From positions 248,001 to 312,000 of the forward strand of contig NZ_SRLA01000003.1 in NCBI RefSeq assembly GCF_004745825.1: a stretch of DNA of 64,000 nucleotides, in the 5' to 3' direction. The notes beneath the pieces were generated by a model. It saw only the letters and a list, made by a program, of their open reading frames with translations, made no database searches and was not told the DNA's origin. This document shows, piece by piece, positions 1 to 9,160 of this stretch; position 1 is the first letter of the stretch; every line of letters begins with the position of its first letter. This DNA is from Hymenobacter fodinae. Its GTDB lineage: Bacteria > Bacteroidota > Bacteroidia > Cytophagales > Hymenobacteraceae. A program made the position numbers and the translations under genes.

Positions 1-345
1 GGCCCCAATCACGTGGAAATCGAGCTGCAGGTAGTGGCCTACCACGAGCGGTTGGTACGTGAGCAAATCCTGGCGTAGGCGTTCCAGCACGTCGCGCAGG
101 TCTTGCCCTTGGGCCTGCAAGAATTCCGGGGTGAGCCCATGAATGGCCACGGCCGAAGCCTGCATGCGGCCGGCAGGCACCCGCAGGTAATGGTTTTCCG
201 ACTTCACCAGCTCCCCCTCGGGCGTATACACTCCCCACGCCAATTGCGCAATGTGGGGCCAGTTGCGCTCCGCTGAGTAGGGCTTGTTCCAGCGCTGAGG
301 CAGCCCGGTAGTTTCGGTATCAACAAACAGCAGGAACTCTCTCAC
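1..345 (-). CDS. DnaQ-like 3'-5' exonuclease, 5' part only
   Basis: The reverse strand is open from the window edge to a GTG at 345 and encodes the N-terminal ~115 residues of a DEDD-family exonuclease. The Exo I motif is visible near the start (FLLFVDTETTGLP), and the Exo II region follows near the window edge (VVGHYLQLDFHVIG). Proteins of this fold include the proofreading subunit of DNA polymerase III and RNase T; they hydrolyse nucleotides from 3' ends with two metal ions held by acidic residues. The Exo III motif would lie outside the window. No ATG occurs between the last in-frame stop upstream and the Exo I motif, so GTG is the best start. Whether it is a polymerase subunit or a stand-alone nuclease cannot be told from this fragment. 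Confidence 0.75.
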   Translation of the reverse strand, partial: MREFLLFVDTETTGLPQRWNKPYSAERNWPHIAQLAWGVYTPEGELVKSENHYLRVPAGRMQASAVAIHGLTPEFLQAQGQDLRDVLERLRQDLLTYQPLVVGHYLQLDFHVIGA

Positions 346-931
346 CGGGTACGCACTGGAAAATATTGAAGGGAGTTCTTCATGAAATACTGGCTTCGGC
401 TGCCGGAGTGGCCTAGAAGGAAAAAGCCATTGCCCACTTGCTCATAGTTCAGAGTAACAGCCCATGCAGGCATCTGTTTAGGCTTACAAGGAGCCTACTA
501 CCAACTTCAAAAATACGGGCTGTAACTGTACCACCGGGCTATGTACAGGCCGATCTGAAAGAAGAGAGTAGCTTGCTAAGAACTGAGCGCTGGATAAAAC
601 CGCTTAATATTACACAATCGATTGTGAATATTCGCCCATTATTTTGCGTACTTGCCACCGCGCTACGCGTACCTTAGTCGCCTAGGCCACCTGAGTAGCA
701 GGAGCCACCGTGAGGCAGCCCACATACGCACCTACATAGAGGGCCAAAACAGCGGCGGCAAGGACTTCTGGGCGCATTTGACTTCCCGTCGTGCCCCGAA
801 CTTTCGTAGCTTTCCGCCAAAAATCGGGTTTCCGCCATATTTGTAAAACAGCCTGGGCGGCCTGAAATCGGTGCTCTTAGACTGGCCGAGCGCTCACGTA
901 ACTTGATCTTGCCCTACATACCTCATTCCTA
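346..931. other. Intergenic region between exonuclease and transaldolase-Pgi genes
   Basis: This 586-bp stretch separates divergent genes and should hold both promoters. The short open frames in it have no recognisable family, no clear start context and no typical codon pattern, so I call none. The most striking element is the palindrome at 613-626. No clean TTTG/TAnnTTTG promoter pair is evident. Confidence 0.5.
613..626. promoter_or_regulatory. 14-bp perfect palindrome, possible operator
   Basis: CACAATCGATTGTG is a perfect 14-bp palindrome with a CG centre, the layout of a LacI/GalR-type operator. It sits about 305 bp upstream of the transaldolase-Pgi start in an AT-rich patch. Its role is an inference from symmetry alone. 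Confidence 0.3.
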
Positions 932-3751
932 ATGAACGCACTAGTAGAAATTCGCCAATTCAACCAAAGCATTTGGCTCGACTTCATCCGTCGTAAGATT
1001 CTGGTAAACGGCGAGCTGCAGAAGCTCATTTCCGAAGACTCCCTGCGGGGCGTGACGTCGAACCCCGCCATCTTTGAAAAAGCCATTGGCGGCTCCGACG
1101 ACTACGACGCGGCCATTCGCTCCCTGGCCCTGCAGAACAAATCAGTAGACGAAATCTACACCGAGCTGGCTATTGCCGACGTGCAGCTGGCCTGCGACCT
1201 GTTCCGCCCGCTTTACGACAGCAACGACAACTCTGGCGACGGCTACGTAAGCCTGGAAGTATCGCCGGAACTGGTGAACGACACCGAGGGTACCATTGAG
1301 GAAGGCATGCGCTTCTGGAAAGCCGTAGACCGCCCCAACGTGATGATTAAGGTGCCCGCCACGCTGGAGGGCCTCCCCGCCATCCGCCGCCTCATCTCGG
1401 AGGGCATCAACGTAAACGTTACCCTGATCTTCGGGCTGGAGCGCTACCGCGCCGTGGCCGAGGCCTACATTGCAGGCCTAGAAGACCGCGCCGCGGCCGG
1501 TTTGCCCATTAATAACATTGCCTCCGTGGCTAGCTTCTTCCTCTCGCGCATTGATGTGCTGATTGACCCCATGCTGGAAAAGCTGGCGGCCGAAGGCGGC
1601 GAGAAAGGTGAGCTGGCTCAAAGCCTCGTGGGCGAAGTAGCCCTGTCGAGCGCCAAGCAGGCCTACCAGATCTATAAGGAGATATTCGCCGGTGAGCGGT
1701 GGGAGAAACTGCAGCAGAAAGACGCTAACACCCAGCGTCTGCTGTGGGCCAGCACCGGCAACAAAAACCCCAAGTACGACGACCTCAAGTACGTGGAGTC
1801 GTTGATTGGGCCGCACACCGTGAACACCATTCCGCTGGAAACGCTGGATATCTTCCGCGAGAAAGGTAAGCCCGCCGTTCGCCTGGAGGAAGGCCTCGAA
1901 AAGTCGGCTGACGTGCTGCGCCGCCTGCCGGAGCTAGGCATTAACCTAGAAGAGCTGACCAACCAGCTGGAAACCGAGGGTGCGCAAAAATTCAAGGAGC
2001 CCTTTGGCAAGCTGATGGCCGCGCTGGAGAAGCAGCGCCAGGACGCTCTTGCCGAAACCGTAGCCCCCGCAACCTACGAGCTAGGCCAGTACCAGGCCGA
2101 TGTAGACGCCCAGATCAAGAAGTTTAACGAGCAGAATTTCACCGAAGGCTTCTGGCAGAAAGAAGCTTCGCTCTGGACCCAGGACGCCGAAGCCCAGCAG
2201 AGCATCCGCAGCTTCATGGGTTGGCTGCGCGTAGCCGAAACCATGGTAAGCGCCGTGCCCGAAATCGACCAGTTCGTGCAGGAAGTACGCGCCGCCGGTT
2301 TCAAGCATGTGGTAGTAATGGGCATGGGCGGCAGCTCTATGGCGCCCATTGTATTCCAGAAGTCGTTTGAGCGCAGCGCCGATGGGCTTGAGCTGTCGAT
2401 TCTGGACACCACCGACCCCGGCACCGTACGCCAGATTGAGGAAAGCGTACCGCTGACCGAAACGCTGTTCATTGTAGCCAGCAAATCGGGCACCACGGCT
2501 GAGCCCCTGGCTTTCGGCGACTACTTCTACGACCGTCTCAAGCAGCTCAAAGGCGACAAAGCCGGCGAGAACTTCGTCGCTATTACCGACCCCGGCTCCA
2601 AGTTCATTGAGGCCGCCACGAAAGAAGGCTATCGCAAAATCTTCCTGAACTTCACGGAAGTAGGCGGCCGTTTCTCGGCCCTTACTTACTTCGGGCTGGT
2701 GCCAGCTGCGCTCTACGGTATTCCCGTGGGCGAGGTGCTGGAGCGTGCCATCCGGATGATGCGGGCGTGCGGCGCGTACGGCCCCGTAACTGAAAACCCT
2801 GGCCTGGAGCTGGGTGCCGCCCTGGGCGTACTGGCCGAGCAAGGCCGCGACAAACTCACGCTGGTGGTGCCGCAGTCCCTCCACGACCTAGGCCTGTGGC
2901 TGGAGCAGCTCATTGCCGAAAGTACCGGTAAACTGGGCAAAGGCATTCTGCCGGTAGCCGGCGAGCCGCTGGCCGAGCCGAGCCTCTACGGCCAAGACCG
3001 TGTATTTGTGTACGTGGGCTACCAGAACGAAGCCGATGAGGCCAACCAGCAGAAATTGCAGGCTCTGCAACAGGCTGGCCACCCGGTTATCAGCATCCGG
3101 ATGCAAGAGCCGCTGGACCTGGGCCAGGAGTTTTACCGCTGGGAAGTGGCTACGGCCGTGGCCAGCGCCGTATTCGGCATCAACCCCTTCGACCAGCCCA
3201 ACGTGCAGGCCGCTAAAACTGCCACCGACCGCCTGATGAAGGAGGTAACGGAAAACGGCCACCTGCCTGAGGAAGAGAAGGCGCTGTCGGCTGATGGCCT
3301 CTCCTACTACGGCGTACCCGCCGCTGGCAACGCCAGCGAGCTGCTCACCCACTTCTTCCAGACCAACCCCGGTGACTACGTTTCCATTCAGGCTTACCTG
3401 ACTGAGTCGCCGGCGCTGAATGAGGCTATGGACCAGCTGCGGGCTCTGCTGCAGAAGCGTCTGCACGTGGCTACCACGTTCGGCTACGGCCCCCGCTTCC
3501 TGCACTCAACCGGCCAGTACCACAAGGGTGGTCCCAACACCGGCCTGTTCCTGCAGTTAACTGCCGAGAACCCCAACGATCTGCCCCTCCCCGGCCGCTC
3601 GTACACCTTCGGCACACTGAAGAACGCCCAGGCCCAAGGCGACCTGCAGGCCCTGCGCGACTACGACCGCCGCACCCTACGCGTAGACCTCGGTGCCAAC
3701 CCCGAGCAAGGCGTGCAAAAGCTCATCCAAGAGCTGTCGGCACAGGCCTAG
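932..3751 (+). CDS. tal-pgi: Bifunctional transaldolase / glucose-6-phosphate isomerase
   Basis: A natural fusion of two central-carbon enzymes in 939 residues. Residues ~1-370 are a TalB-like transaldolase: the substrate loop GVTSNPAIFEKAI is present, and Lys140 in NVMIKVPAT is the expected Schiff-base lysine. Residues ~380-939 are a phosphoglucose isomerase with its sugar-phosphate signatures (VMGMGGSSMAP, ASKSGTTAEP, GGRFSALTYFG) and a C-terminal HSTGQYHKGGP loop. Transaldolase moves dihydroxyacetone units between sedoheptulose-7-P and glyceraldehyde-3-P to give erythrose-4-P and fructose-6-P; the isomerase converts fructose-6-P and glucose-6-P. Such fusions are known in several bacterial groups. 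The ATG at 932 gives a full-length N-terminus. The gene stands alone, converges on the xylan locus and ends at a strong terminator; it would carry the pentose phosphates made by XylA/XylB towards hexose phosphates. Confidence 0.95.
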   Translation: MNALVEIRQFNQSIWLDFIRRKILVNGELQKLISEDSLRGVTSNPAIFEKAIGGSDDYDAAIRSLALQNKSVDEIYTELAIADVQLACDLFRPLYDSNDNSGDGYVSLEVSPELVNDTEGTIEEGMRFWKAVDRPNVMIKVPATLEGLPAIRRLISEGINVNVTLIFGLERYRAVAEAYIAGLEDRAAAGLPINNIASVASFFLSRIDVLIDPMLEKLAAEGGEKGELAQSLVGEVALSSAKQAYQIYKEIFAGERWEKLQQKDANTQRLLWASTGNKNPKYDDLKYVESLIGPHTVNTIPLETLDIFREKGKPAVRLEEGLEKSADVLRRLPELGINLEELTNQLETEGAQKFKEPFGKLMAALEKQRQDALAETVAPATYELGQYQADVDAQIKKFNEQNFTEGFWQKEASLWTQDAEAQQSIRSFMGWLRVAETMVSAVPEIDQFVQEVRAAGFKHVVVMGMGGSSMAPIVFQKSFERSADGLELSILDTTDPGTVRQIEESVPLTETLFIVASKSGTTAEPLAFGDYFYDRLKQLKGDKAGENFVAITDPGSKFIEAATKEGYRKIFLNFTEVGGRFSALTYFGLVPAALYGIPVGEVLERAIRMMRACGAYGPVTENPGLELGAALGVLAEQGRDKLTLVVPQSLHDLGLWLEQLIAESTGKLGKGILPVAGEPLAEPSLYGQDRVFVYVGYQNEADEANQQKLQALQQAGHPVISIRMQEPLDLGQEFYRWEVATAVASAVFGINPFDQPNVQAAKTATDRLMKEVTENGHLPEEEKALSADGLSYYGVPAAGNASELLTHFFQTNPGDYVSIQAYLTESPALNEAMDQLRALLQKRLHVATTFGYGPRFLHSTGQYHKGGPNTGLFLQLTAENPNDLPLPGRSYTFGTLKNAQAQGDLQALRDYDRRTLRVDLGANPEQGVQKLIQELSAQA

Positions 3752-3770
3752 GCCACTGCTTTTGGAATAT

Positions 3771-3804
3771 AAAAAGGGCGACCAGCTAGCTGGTCGCCCT
3801 TTTT
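3771..3804. terminator. Bidirectional intrinsic terminator
   Basis: A perfect 15-bp inverted repeat (AAAAAGGGCGACCAG with its complement, loop CTAG) gives a GC-rich stem flanked by A5 and T5, so it can work in both directions. It lies 20 bp after the transaldolase-Pgi stop and would also stop transcripts arriving from galM. Confidence 0.9.
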
Positions 3805-3853
3805 ATTTGTCTTAATTAAGCACCTCTTGTGTAGGCCCCTGAATACTAAGCCC

Positions 3854-3945
3854 GTCATGTCGAGCTTGCCGAGACATCTCGCGTGCTGACGCTGGATTAG
3901 TGTTGCAACGATTCGAGCGAGATGTCTCGACAAGCTCGACATGAC
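3854..3945. repeat. REP-like intergenic palindrome, copy 1
   Basis: Two 29-nt arms at 3854-3882 and 3917-3945 are inverted copies with one mismatch (outer end GTCATGTCGAGCTTG, inner end GACATCTCGC). The loop is ~34 nt. Related arms occur at 9161-9315 and 10992-11088, all outside genes, so this is a dispersed palindromic repeat family. Confidence 0.85.
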
Positions 3946-3960
3946 CGTTTTTTCAGCTTA

Positions 3961-5007
3961 TTACTGCACGCTGAACCGGTACTCAGTGGTAGACTGATAC
4001 GTCTGGCCGGGCTGCAGGATGGTGCTCGGGAAGCTGGGTTGATTAGGAGAATCGGGAAAGTGCTGGGTTTCCAGGCAGAAGCCGGCGTTCTTGCCGTACA
4101 CCACGCCGCCTTTGCCCGTGAGGCTGCCGTCGAGGAAGTTGCCGGTGTAGAACTGCACGCCGGGTTCATCGGTCGTCACTTCCATCACGCGGCCGGTGGT
4201 GGGCTCAACCACTTTGGCAATCGGCTGCGGGCCTTGGTTGAGCACCCAGTTGTGGTCGTAACCGCCGGGCACTTGCGCTATCCGCTCCCCGATGGTGTGG
4301 GGCGAGGTAAAATCAAATGGCGTGCCCTCCACGGGACGCAGCTCCCCAGTTGGAATGGCGGTATCATCGACTACCGTGTAACGGTCGGCGCGCAGGGTTA
4401 CCTGGTGGCCTAGCACATCGGGCAGCTGGCCTAGGCCTAGGTTGAAGTAGGCGTGGTTGGTGAGGTTGAGGGGCGTGGCTTTGTCGGTGGTGGCGGTATA
4501 AGCGATGCGCAGGGTATTGTCGTTAGTAAGCGTGTACACCACCGTCACCGTCAGGTTGCCGGGGTAACCTTCTTCCCCATCTTTGCTGTGGTAGGTCAGC
4601 GTCAGGGTTTGGCCGTCGGCAGAGGTGCCCGGCACGGCTTGCCACAGCACCTTATCAAACCCCTTGGTGCCGCCGTGCAGGCTGTTGGGCCCGTTGTTGA
4701 TAGCCAGCGTATACTCCTGCCCATCGAGCGTGAATTTCCCATTGGCAATGCGGTTACCGAAACGCCCAATCAGCGCCCCAAAATATGGCCCCGACTTCAG
4801 GTAGTTGGGGCTTTGGTAGCCGCTTACATCGTCGAAGCCCAGCACTACATTCCCGAGCTGCCCCTGCTTATCCGGGACCAGCAGGCTGGTTAGGGTGCCG
4901 CCGTGGTTGGTGATTGATGCCCGCAGGCCATGCGCATTGGTTAGGGTGAAAAGTTGAACCTCGGTGCCGTCGGTGGTTTGGCCGAAGGAAGAGCTGGGTG
5001 CTTGCAT
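3961..5007 (-). CDS. galM: Aldose 1-epimerase (galactose mutarotase)
   Basis: A 348-residue GalM-family enzyme that interconverts alpha and beta anomers of aldoses such as galactose, glucose, xylose and arabinose. Family features seen are ITNHGGTLTSLLVPD near the N-terminus, the YFGALIGRFGNRIANGKF block, the NNGPNSLHGGTKGFDK block with the expected catalytic His, LTNHAYFNL, and a late PGVQFYTGNFL with GGVVYGKNAGFCLETQHFPDSPN; the acid and base residues lie in these blocks. The ATG at 5007 is preferred; the frame can be extended to a TTG at 5076 but those residues do not match the family. No clear signal peptide is seen, so it is probably cytoplasmic. It is the last gene of the xylan block and probably prepares released sugars for isomerases and kinases. 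Confidence 0.93.
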   Translation of the reverse strand: MQAPSSSFGQTTDGTEVQLFTLTNAHGLRASITNHGGTLTSLLVPDKQGQLGNVVLGFDDVSGYQSPNYLKSGPYFGALIGRFGNRIANGKFTLDGQEYTLAINNGPNSLHGGTKGFDKVLWQAVPGTSADGQTLTLTYHSKDGEEGYPGNLTVTVVYTLTNDNTLRIAYTATTDKATPLNLTNHAYFNLGLGQLPDVLGHQVTLRADRYTVVDDTAIPTGELRPVEGTPFDFTSPHTIGERIAQVPGGYDHNWVLNQGPQPIAKVVEPTTGRVMEVTTDEPGVQFYTGNFLDGSLTGKGGVVYGKNAGFCLETQHFPDSPNQPSFPSTILQPGQTYQSTTEYRFSVQ

Positions 5008-5231
5008 AGCAAAATAGGAGTTGATGTATGGCAAATGCCGACTAGAAAACGCTGGCAGCGCAATAGCAGGCAGCAAACCGTGGGAAACGGATTTTATCGC
5101 GCAAAGATGTGTAAAGCTGCTTATCGCCTGAGAAGCCAGTTGCAGTCGGCGCCCATCTGAGCTGAGCAGTGGCCTAGCAGGCCAGCAACACTGGGGCGGC
5201 CCGGGCGCTTGTGTTACCCATCAGTACGCAT

Positions 5232-5264
5232 CAGCCCTGCCAGGCAGGTGGCCTAGCAGGGCTG
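5232..5264 (-). terminator. Stem-loop between GH115 and galM
   Basis: A 9-bp perfect stem (CAGCCCTGC / GCAGGGCTG) with a 15-nt loop lies just downstream of the GH115 stop. No U-tract follows, so it may be a weak terminator or an mRNA 3'-end stabiliser. Confidence 0.4.
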
Positions 5265-5289
5265 AATTATGGTAACGGTAATACTAACG

Positions 5290-7941
5290 CTAGCGGCGGC
5301 CAACGCTGCCCTTTCCCGCAGCAGATGCCGCAGCAGGGCTTTCGGGCGGACCGAGGTAGCTAGCAGGCAATGTGCCGCGGCTCACAACCAGCTTTTCCAG
5401 CACTACGCCGGGGTCTACACGCCAGAACTTCAGCGTGTGCGTGCCGGCTGCGGCCACATTGTGCTGCGAGTTCTTGATGATAATGCTCTCCGCCACAGCC
5501 TGCTGCCATGGTCTGTTGCCATTCTCGGCCGCTAGGCCAGTGTGCAAATTCACTATCTGCGGAGCTTCATCGTCAATTGATACGGCGTAGCGCAAGCCTT
5601 GGCCGTTAGTGAAATTGAGAGTGGGCGCCACGTAGGCCTGCACCGTAACAGGACCTGCCTGCTGCAGCGTGATGGTGTACTGCAGGTGGGGCGACTGGCC
5701 ACCGGGGGCAGCCTCCGCCGTAGCCGTCACCGGGAAGGTGGTCACGGCGCCAAGGGTGCGGCCCAGGTCGGGCAGGTTCTGCCAGGTAGTAGCGCCGTTC
5801 ACGGCTTTGGTGTAGTGCTCAGCCTCAATGCTCACGTAGCCATTGCTTTCCTGGAAGCCTGCGCCAGTGGTAGGGGCGGCTACTGGCCTAGCGGCTGTTA
5901 CAGGCGCAGTAGCTGGAGCGGTGGCGTTGGTGAGGGTTTTCACCTCGGGCATTTTCTGCTCGTTGGGCTGCTGCCAGTAGGTATAGCCAATGTGGGTCTG
6001 GTCCATCATGTGGTTCCACTTGCCCCCGGCTACGGCGTGGTAACGCTTCGTGATTTCGGCGTCCTTGGCGTACAGGGCCTTGGCTTTCTCGGCCAGCTCG
6101 TTGGTGTTCACCTGGCCTTTCTGGGCGGCATCGTGGTTTAGGGCCACGGTGTAGTACAGCTCATTGAGGTTGGCGCAGGCCTCCACGGGGTGCAGCACCA
6201 GCTGGTAGTAGGCGTCGCGGGCGGTGGCGGGCAGCTTCTGGTTGATGGCCTCGGCGCGGGTCAGCAGTTGGTTGTAGTCGGCCACAACGGTAGCCCACTC
6301 GCCGGTGGCGAGGCTGTAGGTTTTCTGGTCGAGCAGCTCGGGCTTGCGGCGGGCGTTGTACTTGGCGTACTTGGCCAGAATGTCGGCAATATCGTCAGCA
6401 TTCTTTTCGCCGAATTGCTGGGCCGCCCAACGCTGGGTGTAGGCCGCTACGTCGGTAGCTTTAATACGGTCGGGGTTCCAGGCGTAGTCGAGAAAGAAGC
6501 TGATGGGCAGCTCCATGGGCTTCAGGTCGCCCACGTTCACAATCCAGATCTGGTTGGCGCCGTACTCGTGAGCCAGGTGCATTTGCTCCCAGATGCGGGG
6601 CAGCGGGTTTGTGTTCAGCCACTTGTAGTTGCGCGGACCGCCCACGTAATCGAAGTGGTAGTAGATGCCGTAGCCGCCGCTGCGGGGCTTCTCGCCGGCC
6701 TTGGGCAGCTTCCGGATGTTGCCCCAGTTGTCGTCGCACAGGAGCAGGGTCACGTCGTCGGGCACGCGCATGCCCCGGTCGTAGTACTCTTGCACCTCTT
6801 TATAGAGGGCCCAGAGTTGAGGGGTCTGGTCGGCGGGCTTGCCGGTGGCTTCGGCCAGAATCTTGCGCTGGTCGGCCACAATGCGCTCCAAGAGGGCAAT
6901 GTTGCTTTCCTCGCTCATGGGCTCGTCGCCGTCGCCGCGCATGCCCATAGTCACAATGCTTTCCTTGGTGCCCATGTTCACGATGCCCTGACGCCAGAAG
7001 TCTTCTAGTGTTTTCTGGTTGGTCTGGTAGTTCCAGGGGCCCGAGCCGAAGCGCTTCCACTCCTGCTGAGCGCGCACCATGGGCTCGTGGTGGGAAGTGC
7101 CCATTACCACGCCATACTCATCGGCCAGCACAGGGCTTTGCTTGTCGTCGTCGTTGAAGGCGTTGCCCCACATGGCGGGCCACAGGTAGTTGCCCTTCAA
7201 GCGCAGAATCAGCTCAAACACGTGCACGTACATCTTCGAGTTGATGCCCCCAAACTTCTCCTTGGCCCAGCCGCTCAGGGCCGGCGCTTCGTCGTTGAGG
7301 AAGATGCCCCGGTATTTTACCTTCGGCTCGCCCTGGGTGTGGCGGCCCGCCGCTACATACAGGGCTTTCTGCTGCTTCACCGGCACATCGGCCCACCAGT
7401 ACCACGGCGACACGCCCATCTGCTGCGACAAATCATAGATGCCGTAGATGGTACCGCGCTTGTCGCTGCCAGCTACCACCAGGGCGCGGTCTACGCCGGC
7501 CATGGGCTTTTCCACCACCTGCACCAGCGAGGCCTCCCACTTGCCAGCAATGCCCGATACATCGAGCTTCTTGCTTTGCACCAGTTGGTCGATGAGGGGG
7601 CTTTTACCTATCGTCCCGATGAGCACCACCTCTTTGCCTTTGGGGGGTTGGTCGGTACTCAGCGTGGACTGCAGTTGGGTAACGCGGTTGATGTCGGCCT
7701 GCAGGTCTTTAGCGGCGCGCAGTACGCCGGGCCAGTCCTGGGAGCTGGCAAACAGCGGCGCGGTTTTGCCGGAGGCCGCCAGCGTGAAGCCGCCTTTACC
7801 TTTCTTGGCGGATACGTACTGCTCGCCTAGACCAGTTGGTGTATCGGCCCAACTGTGGGTGTAGGCTAGTAAGAACAATGCGCACAGCAGCCAGCGGGCA
7901 AGCTGGGCTGGGCGGCTCGGATAGGAATGGAAAATAGACAT
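5290..7941 (-). CDS. GH115 xylan alpha-1,2-glucuronidase
   Basis: An 883-residue exported enzyme expected to cleave alpha-1,2-linked (4-O-methyl)glucuronic acid from xylan, including from internal xylose units. A hydrophobic signal segment ends near residue 32 (HSWA/DT). The GH115 catalytic part follows, with typical blocks such as RGTIYGIYDLSQQMGVSPWYWW, KYRGIFLNDEAPAL, NYLWPAMWGNAF, GTSHHEPM, TMGMRGDGDEPM, LLCDDNWGN and GGYGIYYHFDYVGGPRNYKW. A Pro/Ala-rich linker near residue 680 leads to a C-terminal beta-sandwich (YVSIEAEHYTKAVNG...), the usual GH115 tail. No lipobox is seen, so it is probably periplasmic. It follows the GH10 gene by 97 bp on the same strand. Unlike the two GH67 enzymes here, the family can act on side chains away from chain ends, so the three are complementary. 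Confidence 0.93.
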   Translation of the reverse strand: MSIFHSYPSRPAQLARWLLCALFLLAYTHSWADTPTGLGEQYVSAKKGKGGFTLAASGKTAPLFASSQDWPGVLRAAKDLQADINRVTQLQSTLSTDQPPKGKEVVLIGTIGKSPLIDQLVQSKKLDVSGIAGKWEASLVQVVEKPMAGVDRALVVAGSDKRGTIYGIYDLSQQMGVSPWYWWADVPVKQQKALYVAAGRHTQGEPKVKYRGIFLNDEAPALSGWAKEKFGGINSKMYVHVFELILRLKGNYLWPAMWGNAFNDDDKQSPVLADEYGVVMGTSHHEPMVRAQQEWKRFGSGPWNYQTNQKTLEDFWRQGIVNMGTKESIVTMGMRGDGDEPMSEESNIALLERIVADQRKILAEATGKPADQTPQLWALYKEVQEYYDRGMRVPDDVTLLLCDDNWGNIRKLPKAGEKPRSGGYGIYYHFDYVGGPRNYKWLNTNPLPRIWEQMHLAHEYGANQIWIVNVGDLKPMELPISFFLDYAWNPDRIKATDVAAYTQRWAAQQFGEKNADDIADILAKYAKYNARRKPELLDQKTYSLATGEWATVVADYNQLLTRAEAINQKLPATARDAYYQLVLHPVEACANLNELYYTVALNHDAAQKGQVNTNELAEKAKALYAKDAEITKRYHAVAGGKWNHMMDQTHIGYTYWQQPNEQKMPEVKTLTNATAPATAPVTAARPVAAPTTGAGFQESNGYVSIEAEHYTKAVNGATTWQNLPDLGRTLGAVTTFPVTATAEAAPGGQSPHLQYTITLQQAGPVTVQAYVAPTLNFTNGQGLRYAVSIDDEAPQIVNLHTGLAAENGNRPWQQAVAESIIIKNSQHNVAAAGTHTLKFWRVDPGVVLEKLVVSRGTLPASYLGPPESPAAASAAGKGSVGRR

Positions 7942-8038
7942 TGTGGGCGGAAAGGAAATGGCTGAATGAGTAGCTTGGAGGTAACACGAGAACGAAGCTT
8001 CCCCTCTCAGTTGAGGCGAGGAGCTTCGTTTCTACCTG

Positions 8039-9133
8039 CTAGAAGTTGACAACTTCCTGGAAAGCTTTCTTGGGCTTCAGGTTTTGGTCGAAGAGCAAAG
8101 GGTAATTTTTGCGACCGGGTACGGGGTAGGTATCCAGCCAGCTGTACTGGTCCGACACGTTCCAGAAGGTAACGCCCGTCAGCACGTTCTTGTAGTCGCG
8201 AAACACGCGGAAGAACATCTTGTACTGCTCGGCCTGCTTCTTCTCCAGCTCCGGCGTGTACGCATCCGACTCATCGGAGCGCCGGGCGCGACGCTCCTTT
8301 TCCCAAGGGTAAATAGATACGTCGAGCTCGGTAATCTGCACCTTCAGGCCTAGCGAGGAATACTGCTCAATGGCCTTGCGCAGCTCCACCGCCGTAGGCT
8401 CCTGCAACGACCAGTGTCCCTGCAGACCTACGGCGTCAATCGGCACTTTGGCGTCCTTCAGCTTTTTGAGCAGCTTGTATACCCGCTCCCGCTTTTCGGG
8501 GCGTTCGGTGTTGTAGTCGTTGTAGAATAGCACGGCCTTGGGGTCGGCCTCGTGGGCGTACTCAAAGGCTTTGGCAATGAAATCTTCGCCGCAGATCTGG
8601 TACCACTCTGAGTTGCGCAGGAACTCGTTGGGGTTGTCATCAATGGCTTCATTCACCACATCCCAGGCGTAAATCTTGTCCTTGTAGCGCTTCACCACCG
8701 TGAAAATGTGGTCGTGCAAGCGCTTGAGCAATACTTCTTTGCTCACCTGCTTACCCTGGGCATCCTTGAACAGCCACTTAGGCGTTTGCTCGTGCCAGAG
8801 CAGGTTGTGGCCGCGCACGCGCAACTTGTTCTGCTGGGCAAAGTCTACGATGGCGTCGGCGTCGGTCCAGAAGTAGCGGTTTTCCTCCGGATGAATCGGG
8901 CCCATTTTCATGGCGTTTTCCGGCGTGATGCTGTTGAACTGCTGCTTGATCAACTCGGCCTCGCTGCCTTTCAGCTGCTTAGCACCCACGGCCACGCCCA
9001 CCGGGAAATAGTTTTTATAGGCCTCTTTCAGCGTCTTCTCGGAAGCCGGGCGCTGGCTGCTCAACAGGCCTAGGCCACTGACTAGCAGGGCCGCCAGAGA
9101 GAATTTGCGTACGGGAAACAGGGTGGTTTTCAT
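8039..9133 (-). CDS. GH10 endo-1,4-beta-xylanase (copy 1)
   Basis: A 364-residue retaining xylanase. After a signal peptide (to about residue 28) the (beta/alpha)8 GH10 domain fills the protein. Motifs in order are FNSITPENAMKMGPI, RGHNLLWHEQTPKW, WDVVNEAIDD with the acid/base Glu162, FYNDYNTE, VGLQGHW, and ITELDVS with the nucleophile Glu269. It cuts beta-1,4-xylosyl bonds in xylan or xylo-oligosaccharides. There is no carbohydrate-binding module, no T9SS tail and no lipobox, which fits a periplasmic oligosaccharide-cleaving enzyme better than a surface depolymerase. It is a clear paralogue of the GH10 gene at 14555-15685. A compound palindromic repeat separates it from the GH51 gene upstream. 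Confidence 0.96.
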   Translation of the reverse strand: MKTTLFPVRKFSLAALLVSGLGLLSSQRPASEKTLKEAYKNYFPVGVAVGAKQLKGSEAELIKQQFNSITPENAMKMGPIHPEENRYFWTDADAIVDFAQQNKLRVRGHNLLWHEQTPKWLFKDAQGKQVSKEVLLKRLHDHIFTVVKRYKDKIYAWDVVNEAIDDNPNEFLRNSEWYQICGEDFIAKAFEYAHEADPKAVLFYNDYNTERPEKRERVYKLLKKLKDAKVPIDAVGLQGHWSLQEPTAVELRKAIEQYSSLGLKVQITELDVSIYPWEKERRARRSDESDAYTPELEKKQAEQYKMFFRVFRDYKNVLTGVTFWNVSDQYSWLDTYPVPGRKNYPLLFDQNLKPKKAFQEVVNF

Positions 9134-9160
9134 AGAACTTGGGAGGAAGTTTATCTGGTC

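Noticed and set aside
438..846. Two short plus-strand frames before transaldolase-Pgi
   Set aside because: No family, biased composition, and they overlap each other; more likely promoter DNA of the divergent genes.
2081..2884. 267-codon minus-strand frame within transaldolase-Pgi
   Set aside because: Shadow of a real coding frame; no start context or recognisable domain.
5075..5090. AAACCGTGGGAAACGG, similar to the LacI operator halves, upstream of galM
   Set aside because: The halves are three bases too close compared with the xylBA and uxuA sites, so the symmetry and CpG centre are lost; probably chance.
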